From Gilliamella sp. wkB7 (GTDB taxonomy: Bacteria; Pseudomonadota; Gammaproteobacteria; Enterobacterales; Orbaceae): 64,000 nucleotides of DNA. Every line of letters begins with the position of its first letter. Position 1 is the stretch's first letter. The DNA lies in the NCBI RefSeq assembly GCF_001693435.1, contig NZ_CM004509.1:1798001-1862000 (forward strand), given 5' to 3'. The notes beneath the pieces were generated by a model. It saw only the letters and a list, made by a program, of their open reading frames with translations. It ran no database searches and had not been told where the DNA came from. Both the position numbers and the translations under genes were made by a program. Below are positions 42,091 through 52,057 of this stretch, piece after piece.

Positions 42091-43494
42091 ATGTTTACTG
42101 AAATTATGCAGTACATTTTGGATCTTGGTCCATCAGTAATGTTACCCATTGTCATTATTCTATTTTCATTAGCATTAAGAATGAAAGTGGGTGATGCTTT
42201 AAAAGCGGGCATTCATATTGGTATAGGATTTGTTGGTATTGGTTTAGTTGTTGGTTTATTAACAAGTTCAGTTGGTCCTGCTGCTCAAGCTATGGCTGAA
42301 AGATTTGATATCAGTTTGAATGTGGTTGATGTTGGATGGCCAGGCGCTGCGCCGATGACTTGGGCATCACAAATAGCCTTGGTTGCGATACCTATTGCGA
42401 TCGCAGTGAATATTGTCATGTTATTAGCAAAATTAACACGAGTAGTTAATGTCGATATTTGGAATATATGGCATATGACATTCTCTGGGGCACTTGTTTA
42501 TATTGCAACAGGTTCCTACTGGTTAGGTATTGCAGGTGTTATTGTCCATGCCATTATTGCGTATAAATTAGGTGATTGGTTTTCTAAAGATACTAAAGAG
42601 TTTTTTGAACTTGAAGGGATTGCTGTTCCTCATGGTACATCCGCTTATTGTGGCCCAATTGCTGTGTTTGTCGATGCTGTAATTGAAAAAATACCAGGGA
42701 TTAATAAGATTAATTTTAATGCTGTAGATATGCAAAAACGGTTTGGTGCGTTTGGTGAACCAGTAACGGTTGGTTTATTTATGGGCATTATGTTAGGGCT
42801 TTTAGCTGGATATGGTGTGAAAGAAACATTACAACTTGCTATTCAGACAGCTGCGGTAATGTTATTAATGCCACGTGTAATTAAACCGATTATGGATGGC
42901 TTAACACCAATATCTAAACAAGCTCGTAAACATCTACAATCAAAATTTGGTGGTCAAGATTTTCTCATCGGTTTAGATCCTGCTTTATTATTAGGACATT
43001 CAACAGTTGTTTCTGCTAGCTTAATTTTCATTCCACTAAGTATTTTTATTGCCATTATTTTACCAGGCAATGAAGTTTTACCATTTGGTGATTTAGCTAC
43101 TATTGGCTTTTTTATCGCAATGAGTGTGGCTATTCATCAAGGTAATTTGTTCAGAATCATTATTTCAGGTTCAATCATTATTGCTATCACGCTTTGGATT
43201 GCTACACAAATGGTTCCTCTGACAACTCAACTAGCAATCAATGCCGGTACTATCACTGATGGTAGTAGTATTAGTGTAGGAGCAATGGATCAAGGTGGCT
43301 CACCAATTACCTATATTATGGTTCAGCTAGTGAAATTAAAACAACCTATTGGCTTTGCTTTTATTGGATTGTTTTACCTCTTCTGCCTATTTTTAACATG
43401 GAAGCGAGCTAAAAGATATGAGCTATTTTTAAAAGAACAACAAATAGCACAATCAGATGAAATAAAAAAAATAGTCCATAAATCGTATAAATAA
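42091..43494 (+). CDS. gatC: Galactitol PTS EIIC permease
   Basis: Integral membrane permease of the galactitol family (467 residues, about ten or more hydrophobic segments; E. coli GatC has 451). Galactitol is imported and released as galactitol-1-phosphate. Signatures include WPGAAPMTWASQIALVAIPI and GIAVPHGTSAYCGPIAVFVD. It lies 4 bp after gatB and 80 bp before gatD. Confidence 0.95.
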   Translation: MFTEIMQYILDLGPSVMLPIVIILFSLALRMKVGDALKAGIHIGIGFVGIGLVVGLLTSSVGPAAQAMAERFDISLNVVDVGWPGAAPMTWASQIALVAIPIAIAVNIVMLLAKLTRVVNVDIWNIWHMTFSGALVYIATGSYWLGIAGVIVHAIIAYKLGDWFSKDTKEFFELEGIAVPHGTSAYCGPIAVFVDAVIEKIPGINKINFNAVDMQKRFGAFGEPVTVGLFMGIMLGLLAGYGVKETLQLAIQTAAVMLLMPRVIKPIMDGLTPISKQARKHLQSKFGGQDFLIGLDPALLLGHSTVVSASLIFIPLSIFIAIILPGNEVLPFGDLATIGFFIAMSVAIHQGNLFRIIISGSIIIAITLWIATQMVPLTTQLAINAGTITDGSSISVGAMDQGGSPITYIMVQLVKLKQPIGFAFIGLFYLFCLFLTWKRAKRYELFLKEQQIAQSDEIKKIVHKSYK

Positions 43495-43574
43495 ATGTAG
43501 TTTCAAGGATTTCACTGAATAAGCAGTGAAAGTCATCTCTCAAAATAATTTGATTACTAATTAAGGAAAATAAA

Positions 43575-44618
43575 ATGAAAGCGGTCATTGTCAATGAAGG
43601 GGGATCTCTATCTATAGAAGATATTGACATACCCAAAATTACATCTCCAGATCAAATTTTAGTAAAAGTTGCTTATTGTGGATTATGTGGATCCGATATT
43701 CCTAGAATTTTCCATCATGGAGCACATTTTTATCCTATTACACTTGGACATGAATTTAGTGGCACTGTCATTGAAATAGGCGATGATGTAACTGAGTTTG
43801 ACATTGGTGATTTAATTTCTTGTGTACCATTATTACCCTGTTTTAAATGTGATGAGTGCCAAAAGCATTACTATTCACTTTGTAAAAATTATACTTTTGT
43901 GGGTTCAAGAATAACAGGAGGTTTTGCTGAATATATTGTATTAAATAAAAAAAATGCATTTAAATTACCAAAAGAGGTAAGTGCTCTTGAAGGCGCCTTT
44001 TTTGAGCCGATGACAGTTGGAATGCACGCACTATTATTAACGGGTGGCTGCCAAAATAAACATGTCGTAATTGTTGGTGGTGGAACAATCGGTCTGCTTG
44101 CTATGCTTTGTGCCAAGGCAATGGGGGCGAGTTCTATTACCGTTTTAGATATTAATGATGAACGACTAAATCTTGCAAAACGACTAGGTGCTGATGCTAC
44201 TTATAACTCTAAAAATCTTAGTTCTGATGAGATTTATCAAGCTTTATCTTACAATCGTTTTGATCAAATTGTATTAGAAACAGCTGGTTCGCCAATTACT
44301 GTCAGATTAGCCATTGAAATTGCTGGTCCTAGATCTAAAGTGGGCTTGGTTGGTACTCTCCATGATGATTTTACCTTATCAGAAAAAACGTTCGGTCTTA
44401 TTTTACGAAAAGAGTTACAAATTTTAGGGAGTTGGATGAACTATTCTGCGCCATGGCCTGGTGAAGAGTGGTTATTGGTAAGTAGGTTTTTTGTAGAGGG
44501 TAAAATAAATCTTAATGAACTAATCGCTGTGATTGGTGATTTTAATATATTTATTCATAAAGTTAGCGATTTAAATGGGCATTCAATGAATGGCAAAATT
44601 TTATTAAATTGCAGTTAA
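43575..44618 (+). CDS. gatD: Galactitol-1-phosphate 5-dehydrogenase
   Basis: Zinc-dependent medium-chain dehydrogenase that oxidises galactitol-1-phosphate to tagatose-6-phosphate with NAD+. 347 residues. The catalytic zinc site is visible as C38 in YCGLCGSD and H59-E60 in LGHEFSGTV; the structural zinc cysteines lie in CFKCDECQKHYYSLC. The NAD-binding GGGTIGLL is near residue 176. The gene ends the transport and entry part of the operon. Confidence 0.93.
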   Translation: MKAVIVNEGGSLSIEDIDIPKITSPDQILVKVAYCGLCGSDIPRIFHHGAHFYPITLGHEFSGTVIEIGDDVTEFDIGDLISCVPLLPCFKCDECQKHYYSLCKNYTFVGSRITGGFAEYIVLNKKNAFKLPKEVSALEGAFFEPMTVGMHALLLTGGCQNKHVVIVGGGTIGLLAMLCAKAMGASSITVLDINDERLNLAKRLGADATYNSKNLSSDEIYQALSYNRFDQIVLETAGSPITVRLAIEIAGPRSKVGLVGTLHDDFTLSEKTFGLILRKELQILGSWMNYSAPWPGEEWLLVSRFFVEGKINLNELIAVIGDFNIFIHKVSDLNGHSMNGKILLNCS

Positions 44619-44711
44619 AAGTTTGCTGTAGATTAACTATGAAAAATGAAAGCTTATCTTTTGATTTTGTTTGTTATACACTGCTTAAAAATTTTCGAAA
44701 AAGGAAATAAT

Positions 44712-45485
44712 ATGAATGCAAGTGAAAGACGTCAACAGATAATAGAATTTCTTAATATGAAAGGAACAGTATTAGTCAGTGATTTATCGGAACAATATGA
44801 GGTTTCAGAAGTCACTATCAGAACAGATCTTCGACTATTAGAGAAACAAGGTGAGCTAACACGATTTCATGGTGGTGCAACAAAAATCATCAATAATAAT
44901 GATATAAAGTCATTTAAAGAGTTGCAGTTAGAAGAACGATATCAGCGATTTATTGAAGATAAAAAACGAATTGCAATTGAAGCAGTAAAACATGTTAAAC
45001 AAGGCGATACTGTTATTTTAGATAGTGGTAGTACTACTATGTTAATAGCCGAAGAGCTTGTTAAATTAAAAAACATTACTGTTATAACAAATAGTCTTAC
45101 CTCTGCTTTTATACTCTCTGATAATAGCGACATAATGTTATTTATGTGTGGTGGGACACTTAGGCATAAAACCCGATCTTTTCATGGAAAAATTGCTGAG
45201 CAATCGTTAGATGGTATCTCTGCTGATATTTTATTTGTTGGTGCAGATGGTATAGATGCAAAAAGAGGAATAACAACCTTTAATGAAGGGTACACAATTA
45301 GCAGTGTGATGGCTAATACCGCAAAAAAAGTAATTGCTGTGCTAGATTCATCTAAGTTCGGACGAAATGGCATTAATGTGGTTTTACCACTAAATAAGCT
45401 TAATACTATTATTACAGATATCAATGTTGATGGTAAATGTAAGCAGGAATTTGGAAAACAGGGAGTTAGTTTAATCGCTGTTTAA
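44712..45485 (+). CDS. DeoR-family regulator of the galactitol/tagatose genes
   Basis: 257 residues: an N-terminal DeoR helix-turn-helix (VLVSDLSEQYEVSEVTIRTDL) and a C-terminal sugar-phosphate sensor domain (ILDSGSTTMLIAEEL; FVGADGID). It is the likely repressor of this operon, sensing a phosphorylated intermediate, in the role of GatR. The start at 44712 has AAAAAGGAAATAAT upstream; a more distal ATG at 44646 is unlikely. Its probable operators are the TCGAAAG repeats before gatA. Confidence 0.88.
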   Translation: MNASERRQQIIEFLNMKGTVLVSDLSEQYEVSEVTIRTDLRLLEKQGELTRFHGGATKIINNNDIKSFKELQLEERYQRFIEDKKRIAIEAVKHVKQGDTVILDSGSTTMLIAEELVKLKNITVITNSLTSAFILSDNSDIMLFMCGGTLRHKTRSFHGKIAEQSLDGISADILFVGADGIDAKRGITTFNEGYTISSVMANTAKKVIAVLDSSKFGRNGINVVLPLNKLNTIITDINVDGKCKQEFGKQGVSLIAV

Positions 45486-45672
45486 TATTTCGATTGATAA
45501 TAGGGTACCTGATTAAAGTAGGTTTAATTGATCTAACGTTTTTTAAAAGATAACGAATTACAGTTTAATAATTTATGAATTGTTTCCATACTTGCTTAAA
45601 ATGAATTCTATCTAAAAAGTGATCATTTAAGATTGTTGTTTCTCCCAACAATATTAATTTGTAGGTGAGAAT

Positions 45673-46617
45673 ATGATATTAACAATTACGATGAATCCTT
45701 CGGTGGATATATCATACCCATTAGATAAATTAATTATTAATGATATTAATCGGGTATCTAATGTAAAAAAGACCGCTGGCGGTAAAGGGCTTAATGTTAC
45801 TAGAGGAATTAAATTTTCAAATATATCAGTATTAGCCTCTGGTATTATTGGTGGAACAACTGGGAATTATATCCAAAAACAATTAGATGAAGATAATATT
45901 GATTATGATTTTTATATAACAAAGCAGGAATCAAGAAACTGTATTGCCATTTTACATGAAGGAAACCAAACCGAAATTTTAGAATCAGGTCCTGTGTTAG
46001 AGCTTCAGGACGCTAATCTTTTTTTAAAACACTATCAAACATTGCTTGAAAAAGCAGATCTTGTGACCATTTCCGGATCATTACCTCAGGGTTTTCCCAT
46101 CGATTTTTATGTAAGTTTAATTGAACAAGCCGATAGGCATCAAATACCTGTTTTGCTTGACTCTTCTGGAAAAATGCTTCATGCAACACTCGTTTCCGAA
46201 CATAAACCTTATTTAATAAAGCCCAATAAAGAAGAATTAAAACAAGTCATCCAAATGGATATTGATGATAGTGATAACAATTCATTAATTAAAGCACTTA
46301 ATCATCCTCTGTTAAATGATATTCCTTTCATTATTATTTCGTTAGGTAAAAAGGGTGCGTTTGCTCGTTGTCATGACCAATTTTATCAAGTCACAATTCC
46401 TAAAATTAATGTAGTTAATCCAGTTGGTTCAGGTGATGTCACATTAGCGGGGCTTGCGGTAAGTTTACACGAACGCGAATCAGTAGACGGTATGCTGAAA
46501 CGTGCTATGACGATGGGTATGTTAAATACGATGGAATCACAAACAGGTTTTGTCAATATGAGTAACTATGACCAATACTATCAACAAGTTAAAGTTAAAA
46601 AAATATATAAATCATAA
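45673..46617 (+). CDS. PfkB-family tagatose-6-phosphate kinase
   Basis: 314-residue ribokinase-fold sugar-phosphate kinase of the LacC/FruK subgroup: MNPSVDISY, the substrate motif TAGGKGLNVTRG, SGSLPQGF, and NPVGSGDVTLAG containing the catalytic aspartate. In this context it most likely phosphorylates tagatose-6-phosphate to tagatose-1,6-bisphosphate for the aldolase encoded next. FruK activity on fructose-1-phosphate is the alternative. It sits 19 bp before gatY and 187 bp after the regulator, a gap that may contain its own promoter and a small ATTGTTG/CAACAAT hairpin. Confidence 0.85.
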   Translation: MILTITMNPSVDISYPLDKLIINDINRVSNVKKTAGGKGLNVTRGIKFSNISVLASGIIGGTTGNYIQKQLDEDNIDYDFYITKQESRNCIAILHEGNQTEILESGPVLELQDANLFLKHYQTLLEKADLVTISGSLPQGFPIDFYVSLIEQADRHQIPVLLDSSGKMLHATLVSEHKPYLIKPNKEELKQVIQMDIDDSDNNSLIKALNHPLLNDIPFIIISLGKKGAFARCHDQFYQVTIPKINVVNPVGSGDVTLAGLAVSLHERESVDGMLKRAMTMGMLNTMESQTGFVNMSNYDQYYQQVKVKKIYKS

Positions 46618-46633
46618 GGTTAATTAGGAGTAA

Positions 46634-47491
<858 letters not shown>

Positions 47492-47492
47492 T

Positions 47493-48149
47493 ATGCAAGC
47501 AAAGGGTATTTTATTTGATTTAGATGGAACATTAGTCAATTCATTACCAGCAGTTGAGCTCTGCTGGTTAGTATTTGCTGATCGTCATAAACTTAATCAT
47601 TCCTATGTATTAAAAACCATTCATGGTCGTAAAGCTATCGACAATATAAAACTATTTTTACCTAATAAACCAGAAAGTTTTATCGAACAAGAGTATCGTT
47701 GGATGGAACAATTAGAGACTGAAGATATAAAAGATATTGATGAAATATCTGGAGCCAGTCATTTCTTACGGCAATTATCTTCACTTAATATTCCTTGGGG
47801 AATTGTAACTTCTGGTACAAAAAAAGTAGCTAATTCTCGCTTTAGTATTCTCAATGTAGCTAAACCAAAAGTTTTTATTACTGGTGAAATGGTCATTAAT
47901 ACTAAACCCGCTCCTGATGGTTATTTACAAGCAGCAAATTTACTTGGATTACCTGCTGATCAGTGTATTGTTTTTGAAGATTCTAAAGCAGGTATTGAAT
48001 CTGCATTTAATGCACAATGTCAAATTATTAGTGTCAACTGTCCTAATTCATTTGATGATAATTGTATGATACATATTGAATCTTTTGACGAGCTAGTAAT
48101 AAAAAAATTAAACGAGAACGATTTTGAAATATTAAAAAGCAATACATAA
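47493..48149 (+). CDS. hxpA: HAD-family sugar phosphatase HxpA-like
   Basis: 218-residue HAD hydrolase with motif I DLDGTLVNS, motif II VTSGT and motifs III-IV around TKPAPDGY and FEDSKAGIESA. It resembles E. coli HxpA (YfbT), a phosphatase for hexitol and sugar phosphates, for example LPAVELCW and PWGIVTSG. In this operon it probably relieves accumulation of galactitol- or tagatose-phosphates. The ATG at 47493 is two bases after the gatY stop, implying coupled translation. Confidence 0.85.
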   Translation: MQAKGILFDLDGTLVNSLPAVELCWLVFADRHKLNHSYVLKTIHGRKAIDNIKLFLPNKPESFIEQEYRWMEQLETEDIKDIDEISGASHFLRQLSSLNIPWGIVTSGTKKVANSRFSILNVAKPKVFITGEMVINTKPAPDGYLQAANLLGLPADQCIVFEDSKAGIESAFNAQCQIISVNCPNSFDDNCMIHIESFDELVIKKLNENDFEILKSNT

Positions 48150-48223
48150 AACATAATTGATAAACTTATTTATTGCTTTATTTAAGTAACAGTTTAATCT
48201 CAAAGTATTTTTGCCGTGTAATT

Positions 48224-48269
48224 ATTGATAATATGTTCAACACTTACCTAATTTGAACATATTATCAAT
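48224..48269. repeat. Perfect 17-bp inverted repeat between hxpA and agp
   Basis: ATTGATAATATGTTCAA (48224-48240) is exactly inverted at 48253-48269 around a 12-base spacer. It lies between convergent genes. The stem is AT-rich and not followed by a T run on either strand, so it is not a typical intrinsic terminator, though it may end transcription or protect 3' ends. Confidence 0.8.
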
Positions 48270-48280
48270 GGAGTTACGCA

Positions 48281-49531
48281 TTATTTATTTATATTGCCGA
48301 TGATTTGTTTAAAGGTCGAAAATGAACAAAAACCCATTGTATTAGTTGGACAATTTTCCATTTCTAACGTTACTTTATGGGGTGGATTGTTACGATTTAA
48401 TTGGGTCAAATTTCGGATTTGATCGGTTGATTGATAAAAATATTCAATTTTCATCAATGCTTCACCACTATGATTATCACGCCATTTTTGGAACACTACT
48501 TTGCCTCCAATTGGTGTCGTTTCAAATTGATCGGGTAGTGTATAAGATTTAATTTTTAGTGCTGAAAATAATGATGCTACATTTGAATCATGACCGACTA
48601 AAAAAGTAAATTTGGTATGATTTTTTTCTGAGAAAGTTTGATTAATATAGTTAATTAAATTTGCGGCAACCTGTTTAGCAATAACGGGTGAACCAAATAA
48701 AACAGTATTGTAATGTTCTTTTATCGCAACTAATTGTTCAAATTGTTTATTGTTTTTTATTTTTCCCCAAGCAATATCTTGCAATGGAGCGCCTTCATAA
48801 TATTGTAAAATAAAAGCATCAGCGATTGATGTCCCAGTGCGAAGGGGGCCGGTTATGCCAGGTTCTTTGCCTTTTTCAATAATAATTTTGGTTGGTAAAT
48901 CGGTAAAATCACACTGTTTATCGACCAAACAATTAGTTGATTGGGTATAATTTACGATATTAGACAGATCTTGATAAGTGTTATTAAGTTTTTGATTTAA
49001 CCCTTCAATACCTTTCGCATGAGCAGTTTGGTTGATTGAAGTGATTGCTGCTTGTTTAAATTCAGGATTATCATCACTAATCACAGGAAAAAATACGGGA
49101 TCCATAGTACCTAATTTTTCCTTATGAATAATTGGTACAATACAACCAGGAAAAGCACCAACTGTAAAGTACTGACCCGTTGCAATAGTACGTTGTAAAC
49201 TGTTGGTGTAAATATACACTTCATTTTCACTTGGGCAGGTATTTTCGGTTAAAAGTTTATTATCAACCAACCATTCACTAAAGTAATGACCAAAATAGCT
49301 TTCTAATACCCCGCCGCGAGTAGTCAAATAACTGGCAGGAGTATCCCATTGTGGCCATTGATTGGGTGTAATTTTACCAAGCGTGCTTGTTGGACTGGAA
49401 AGAGGAGCCCTTAAACCATGTCGGCTAAATACGACTACTTGTTCTAAAGTATAATTGTCTAATGTCTCTATTGCTTGTGCAGAAAAAGATAAAACAAAAG
49501 ACAGACCTAATATTATTTTTAATTTTCGCAT
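48281..49531 (-). CDS. agp: Periplasmic histidine acid phosphatase, Agp-like
   Basis: 416 residues with a signal peptide (1-20, ending SAQA). The catalytic histidine motif is RHGLRAP near residue 37 and the proton-donor motif is GHDSN near residue 310. It is close to E. coli Agp (glucose-1-phosphatase) along its whole length (TRGGVLESYFGHY; LQRTIATGQYF; GTMDP.F.PVI; RTPIGGK-like TTPIGGKVVF). E. coli Agp has RHNLRAP, whereas phytases have RHG, so substrate range (glucose-1-phosphate, phytate or other esters) is open. Cysteine pairs suggest disulfides. It lies 38 bp after another secreted hydrolase. Confidence 0.9.
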   Translation of the reverse strand: MRKLKIILGLSFVLSFSAQAIETLDNYTLEQVVVFSRHGLRAPLSSPTSTLGKITPNQWPQWDTPASYLTTRGGVLESYFGHYFSEWLVDNKLLTENTCPSENEVYIYTNSLQRTIATGQYFTVGAFPGCIVPIIHKEKLGTMDPVFFPVISDDNPEFKQAAITSINQTAHAKGIEGLNQKLNNTYQDLSNIVNYTQSTNCLVDKQCDFTDLPTKIIIEKGKEPGITGPLRTGTSIADAFILQYYEGAPLQDIAWGKIKNNKQFEQLVAIKEHYNTVLFGSPVIAKQVAANLINYINQTFSEKNHTKFTFLVGHDSNVASLFSALKIKSYTLPDQFETTPIGGKVVFQKWRDNHSGEALMKIEYFYQSTDQIRNLTQLNRNNPPHKVTLEMENCPTNTMGFCSFSTFKQIIGNINK

Positions 49532-49569
49532 AAATAAAAACCTCTTAATTAACTTTTAAAGAGATAATA

Positions 49570-50400
49570 TCACCATGATATTTCTGTTATAAGTGGTCGG
49601 TGATCACTTACAATTCCTTTAATTAAGTAGTGCGCTTTTACACTATTAATATCCAAATTTTTGATAAAGGTGTGATCGATTTCGACTTGTCCTTCTCCAT
49701 CATCATCCCACATATCGCCTGACGGAAATGAGACTTTATTCCCTATTTTTTCTAATCGAGTCCAATGTGAAGTTAAATATTGCATTAGCGTGTTATCTTT
49801 ACCATGATCTATGGTTGAATTAACGTATTTAGTCGGTGAACTATTGGTTGGAGTAGTATTAAAATCACCTGTCACTATTAGAGGTAATGTTGATGACTTA
49901 ACATAGTCAACAATGGCTTGTGCCTGTAATGTTCTTTCTTCAAGTGATCTATAAAGATGTACTCCTATAACATTTAGTTTTTTGCCATTAATATTAACTG
50001 TTGTCATTAATGAGGTTCTTGGTTCAGGACCATCTGGTAAAGGAATATTATATGAATCAATAATAGGGTAACGACTAATAATTCCCATGCCATATTGCCC
50101 TCCATCATAATCGAAAAATGCTCCAAATTTGTAATACTTTAAATTGGCTAATTTGGCAATTTGAGCTAATTGATCAACATTGTTGGTTCTTTTGGTTTTA
50201 TCATCGACTTCTTGCAATACAATAATATCTGCCCTTTCTGTGATTATTTTATCGGCAATACTTGCAGTACTAATTGTTCCATCATGTTGTTCACTATGAT
50301 GTATATTAAATGACATAATTTTGATTAACTCAGCACTGGCAATGTTACTTATGCATTCTAATAATACTATAAAAGTTACAAAAATAGATTTGATAAACAT
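49570..50400 (-). CDS. Secreted endonuclease/exonuclease/phosphatase-fold protein
   Basis: 276 residues with a signal peptide (1-23, ending IASA). The EEP fold signatures are present: SFNIHH, the metal glutamate in VLQEVDD, GVHLYRS, TGDFNTTP and the terminal SDHRPLITEI. Family members include DNase I-like nucleases, sphingomyelinases and inositol-phosphate phosphatases; the substrate cannot be told. Placement between agaA (59 bp) and the phosphatase gene agp (38 bp) suggests transcription with the aga operon and work on host-derived phosphodiesters or nucleic acids in the periplasm or outside. Confidence 0.85.
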   Translation of the reverse strand: MFIKSIFVTFIVLLECISNIASAELIKIMSFNIHHSEQHDGTISTASIADKIITERADIIVLQEVDDKTKRTNNVDQLAQIAKLANLKYYKFGAFFDYDGGQYGMGIISRYPIIDSYNIPLPDGPEPRTSLMTTVNINGKKLNVIGVHLYRSLEERTLQAQAIVDYVKSSTLPLIVTGDFNTTPTNSSPTKYVNSTIDHGKDNTLMQYLTSHWTRLEKIGNKVSFPSGDMWDDDGEGQVEIDHTFIKNLDINSVKAHYLIKGIVSDHRPLITEISW

Positions 50401-50459
50401 TTTGACTCCTAAGAAAGCAACACCGTTGACTCTTACTTTGATAAAAAGTTTATGGATTT

Positions 50460-51620
50460 TTAAATCAAAATATCGGTAAGATCTGCTGATGTTTGATAAA
50501 CAATATTACCATTTACAATAGTTGCCATTAGTTGATTATTTGCATTTAATAGTACTAGATTAGCTTGTTTTCCAACAGCAATATCACCCAAGTAATGATC
50601 TATACCTAATGCTTTTGCTGGATAAGAACTACCATGTAACCACGCTTGTTCAAATGAAATATTCGCATAATCTGCAAGATTGGTAACTGCACGATTTATC
50701 GTTAGAGTACTTCCCGCTAATCCCCCATCTTCTGTACGTACAACATGATCTTGTACATGTACTTTTAATTTACCCAATTGATAATCACCATCAGACATCC
50801 CTGTTGCTCTCATTGCATCGCTAATTAATAATAAGTTTTTCCCACAACATTTATGAGCAATATTAACTGCTGCAGGATGTACATGATGACCATCTATGAT
50901 AATTTCAGTTTGACAATTATCTATTGTTAGGGCTGCACCAACTACGCCAGGATTACGATGATGCAAACCTGACATGCCGTTATAACAATGCACTACACCA
51001 CTTGCACCAGCAAGTAGCGCCGCTTTTGTTGTTTGATAGTCCGCATTGGTATGTCCAATCATTACCCTGATATTTATTGAACGTAACCATTCTATAATTT
51101 CTAATGCATTTGGATACTCTGGAGCAAGAGCTATACACTTTAATGTGCCTTCAGCAAGATCTAACCATTTTTCTATAAGGTTGCGATCTGGGGCATGTAG
51201 TAGCGTTTCTGGATGTGCTCCTTTATGTACAGCATTAAAAAAAGGTCCTTCAAGATATGAACCTAATAAAGTTGCACCAGCGACTCCTTGCTTTATGCTA
51301 TGTTTTACTTGTACTAATGCTGCCTCAATTTTTTCATGACTTTCTGTAACTGTTGTAGCTAAAAAAGCACCAATACCATGTCGTGCTAGGAAACTGCTCA
51401 TTGTATTAAGGGCTTCATGGGTTGCATCCATTGTTTCTGCGCCCATTACGCCATGAATATGGGTATCTATTAGTGCAGGTAACACCTTGATATTATCTGA
51501 ACAAACTTTATTTGTTTGTTCAATTTTTATAATCTTCCCATTTTTAATGGTAACCATTGCATTTTCTAACCAACCAACGGGGGTTAGAACTTGTTTAGCA
51601 TGTATTTTTTCAAATTCCAT
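50460..51620 (-). CDS. agaA: N-acetylgalactosamine-6-phosphate deacetylase
   Basis: AgaA/NagA-family amidohydrolase that removes acetate from GalNAc-6-phosphate. Metal-site segments include DTHIHGVMGAETMDA, LEGPFFN, GHTNADY, VVHCYNGMSGLHHRNPG and ISDAMRATGM. The start at 51620 (MEFEKIHAKQVL) overlaps the upstream EIIA gene by 11 bp; a start at 51662 would overlap more and lacks family support. AgaA rather than NagA is inferred from neighbours agaS and agaR and from the lack of nagB. Confidence 0.9.
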   Translation of the reverse strand: MEFEKIHAKQVLTPVGWLENAMVTIKNGKIIKIEQTNKVCSDNIKVLPALIDTHIHGVMGAETMDATHEALNTMSSFLARHGIGAFLATTVTESHEKIEAALVQVKHSIKQGVAGATLLGSYLEGPFFNAVHKGAHPETLLHAPDRNLIEKWLDLAEGTLKCIALAPEYPNALEIIEWLRSINIRVMIGHTNADYQTTKAALLAGASGVVHCYNGMSGLHHRNPGVVGAALTIDNCQTEIIIDGHHVHPAAVNIAHKCCGKNLLLISDAMRATGMSDGDYQLGKLKVHVQDHVVRTEDGGLAGSTLTINRAVTNLADYANISFEQAWLHGSSYPAKALGIDHYLGDIAVGKQANLVLLNANNQLMATIVNGNIVYQTSADLTDILI

Positions 51621-52047
51621 CTGAATATTCCTTTTTATCAATTGATTTTTTAATGTTTTCATCCCATAAACTGGTTATGCTAGATTTTGCAATATCTAAT
51701 GCCCTCAGACGGAAACTTTCAGCATCTAATTCATCTCGTTGTAATAACATTTCTAATAAAATAGGTAAATTGGTACCACTAATTATCTCAACATTATTAA
51801 ATTGATAGCTTAACATTGCAGATAATCGAAATGGAGAACCACCTAAAATATCTGTAAAAAATATTACGCCATCACCTTTATCGCACTTTTTTAGCGCATC
51901 AGTTAGTTGTTGTTCTAACACTTCACTACTCATCCCATCAGGAAAGTTAATAGCAGTAAATTGTGCTTGTTTTCCAATAACTTGTACTACCGCTTCATAA
52001 AGGCCGGTAGCAAAGCTACCATGGCCTGTTAAAATGATACCCAACAT
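51610..52047 (-). CDS. agaF: Mannose-family PTS EIIA (GalNAc)
   Basis: 145-residue EIIA domain that receives phosphate from HPr on the histidine in LTGHGSFATGLYEA (about H9). FTDILGGSPFRLSAML is the typical second signature. It stands as a separate EIIA, as in GalNAc systems, not fused to EIIB as in ManX. Stop overlaps the agaA start; agaE ends 10 bp before it. Confidence 0.9.
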   Translation of the reverse strand: MLGIILTGHGSFATGLYEAVVQVIGKQAQFTAINFPDGMSSEVLEQQLTDALKKCDKGDGVIFFTDILGGSPFRLSAMLSYQFNNVEIISGTNLPILLEMLLQRDELDAESFRLRALDIAKSSITSLWDENIKKSIDKKEYSDGI

Positions 52048-52057
52048 AATTTAACCT

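Noticed and set aside
48224..48269. Insertion sequence end repeats
   Set aside because: The inverted repeats are only 12 bp apart with no transposase between or beside them.
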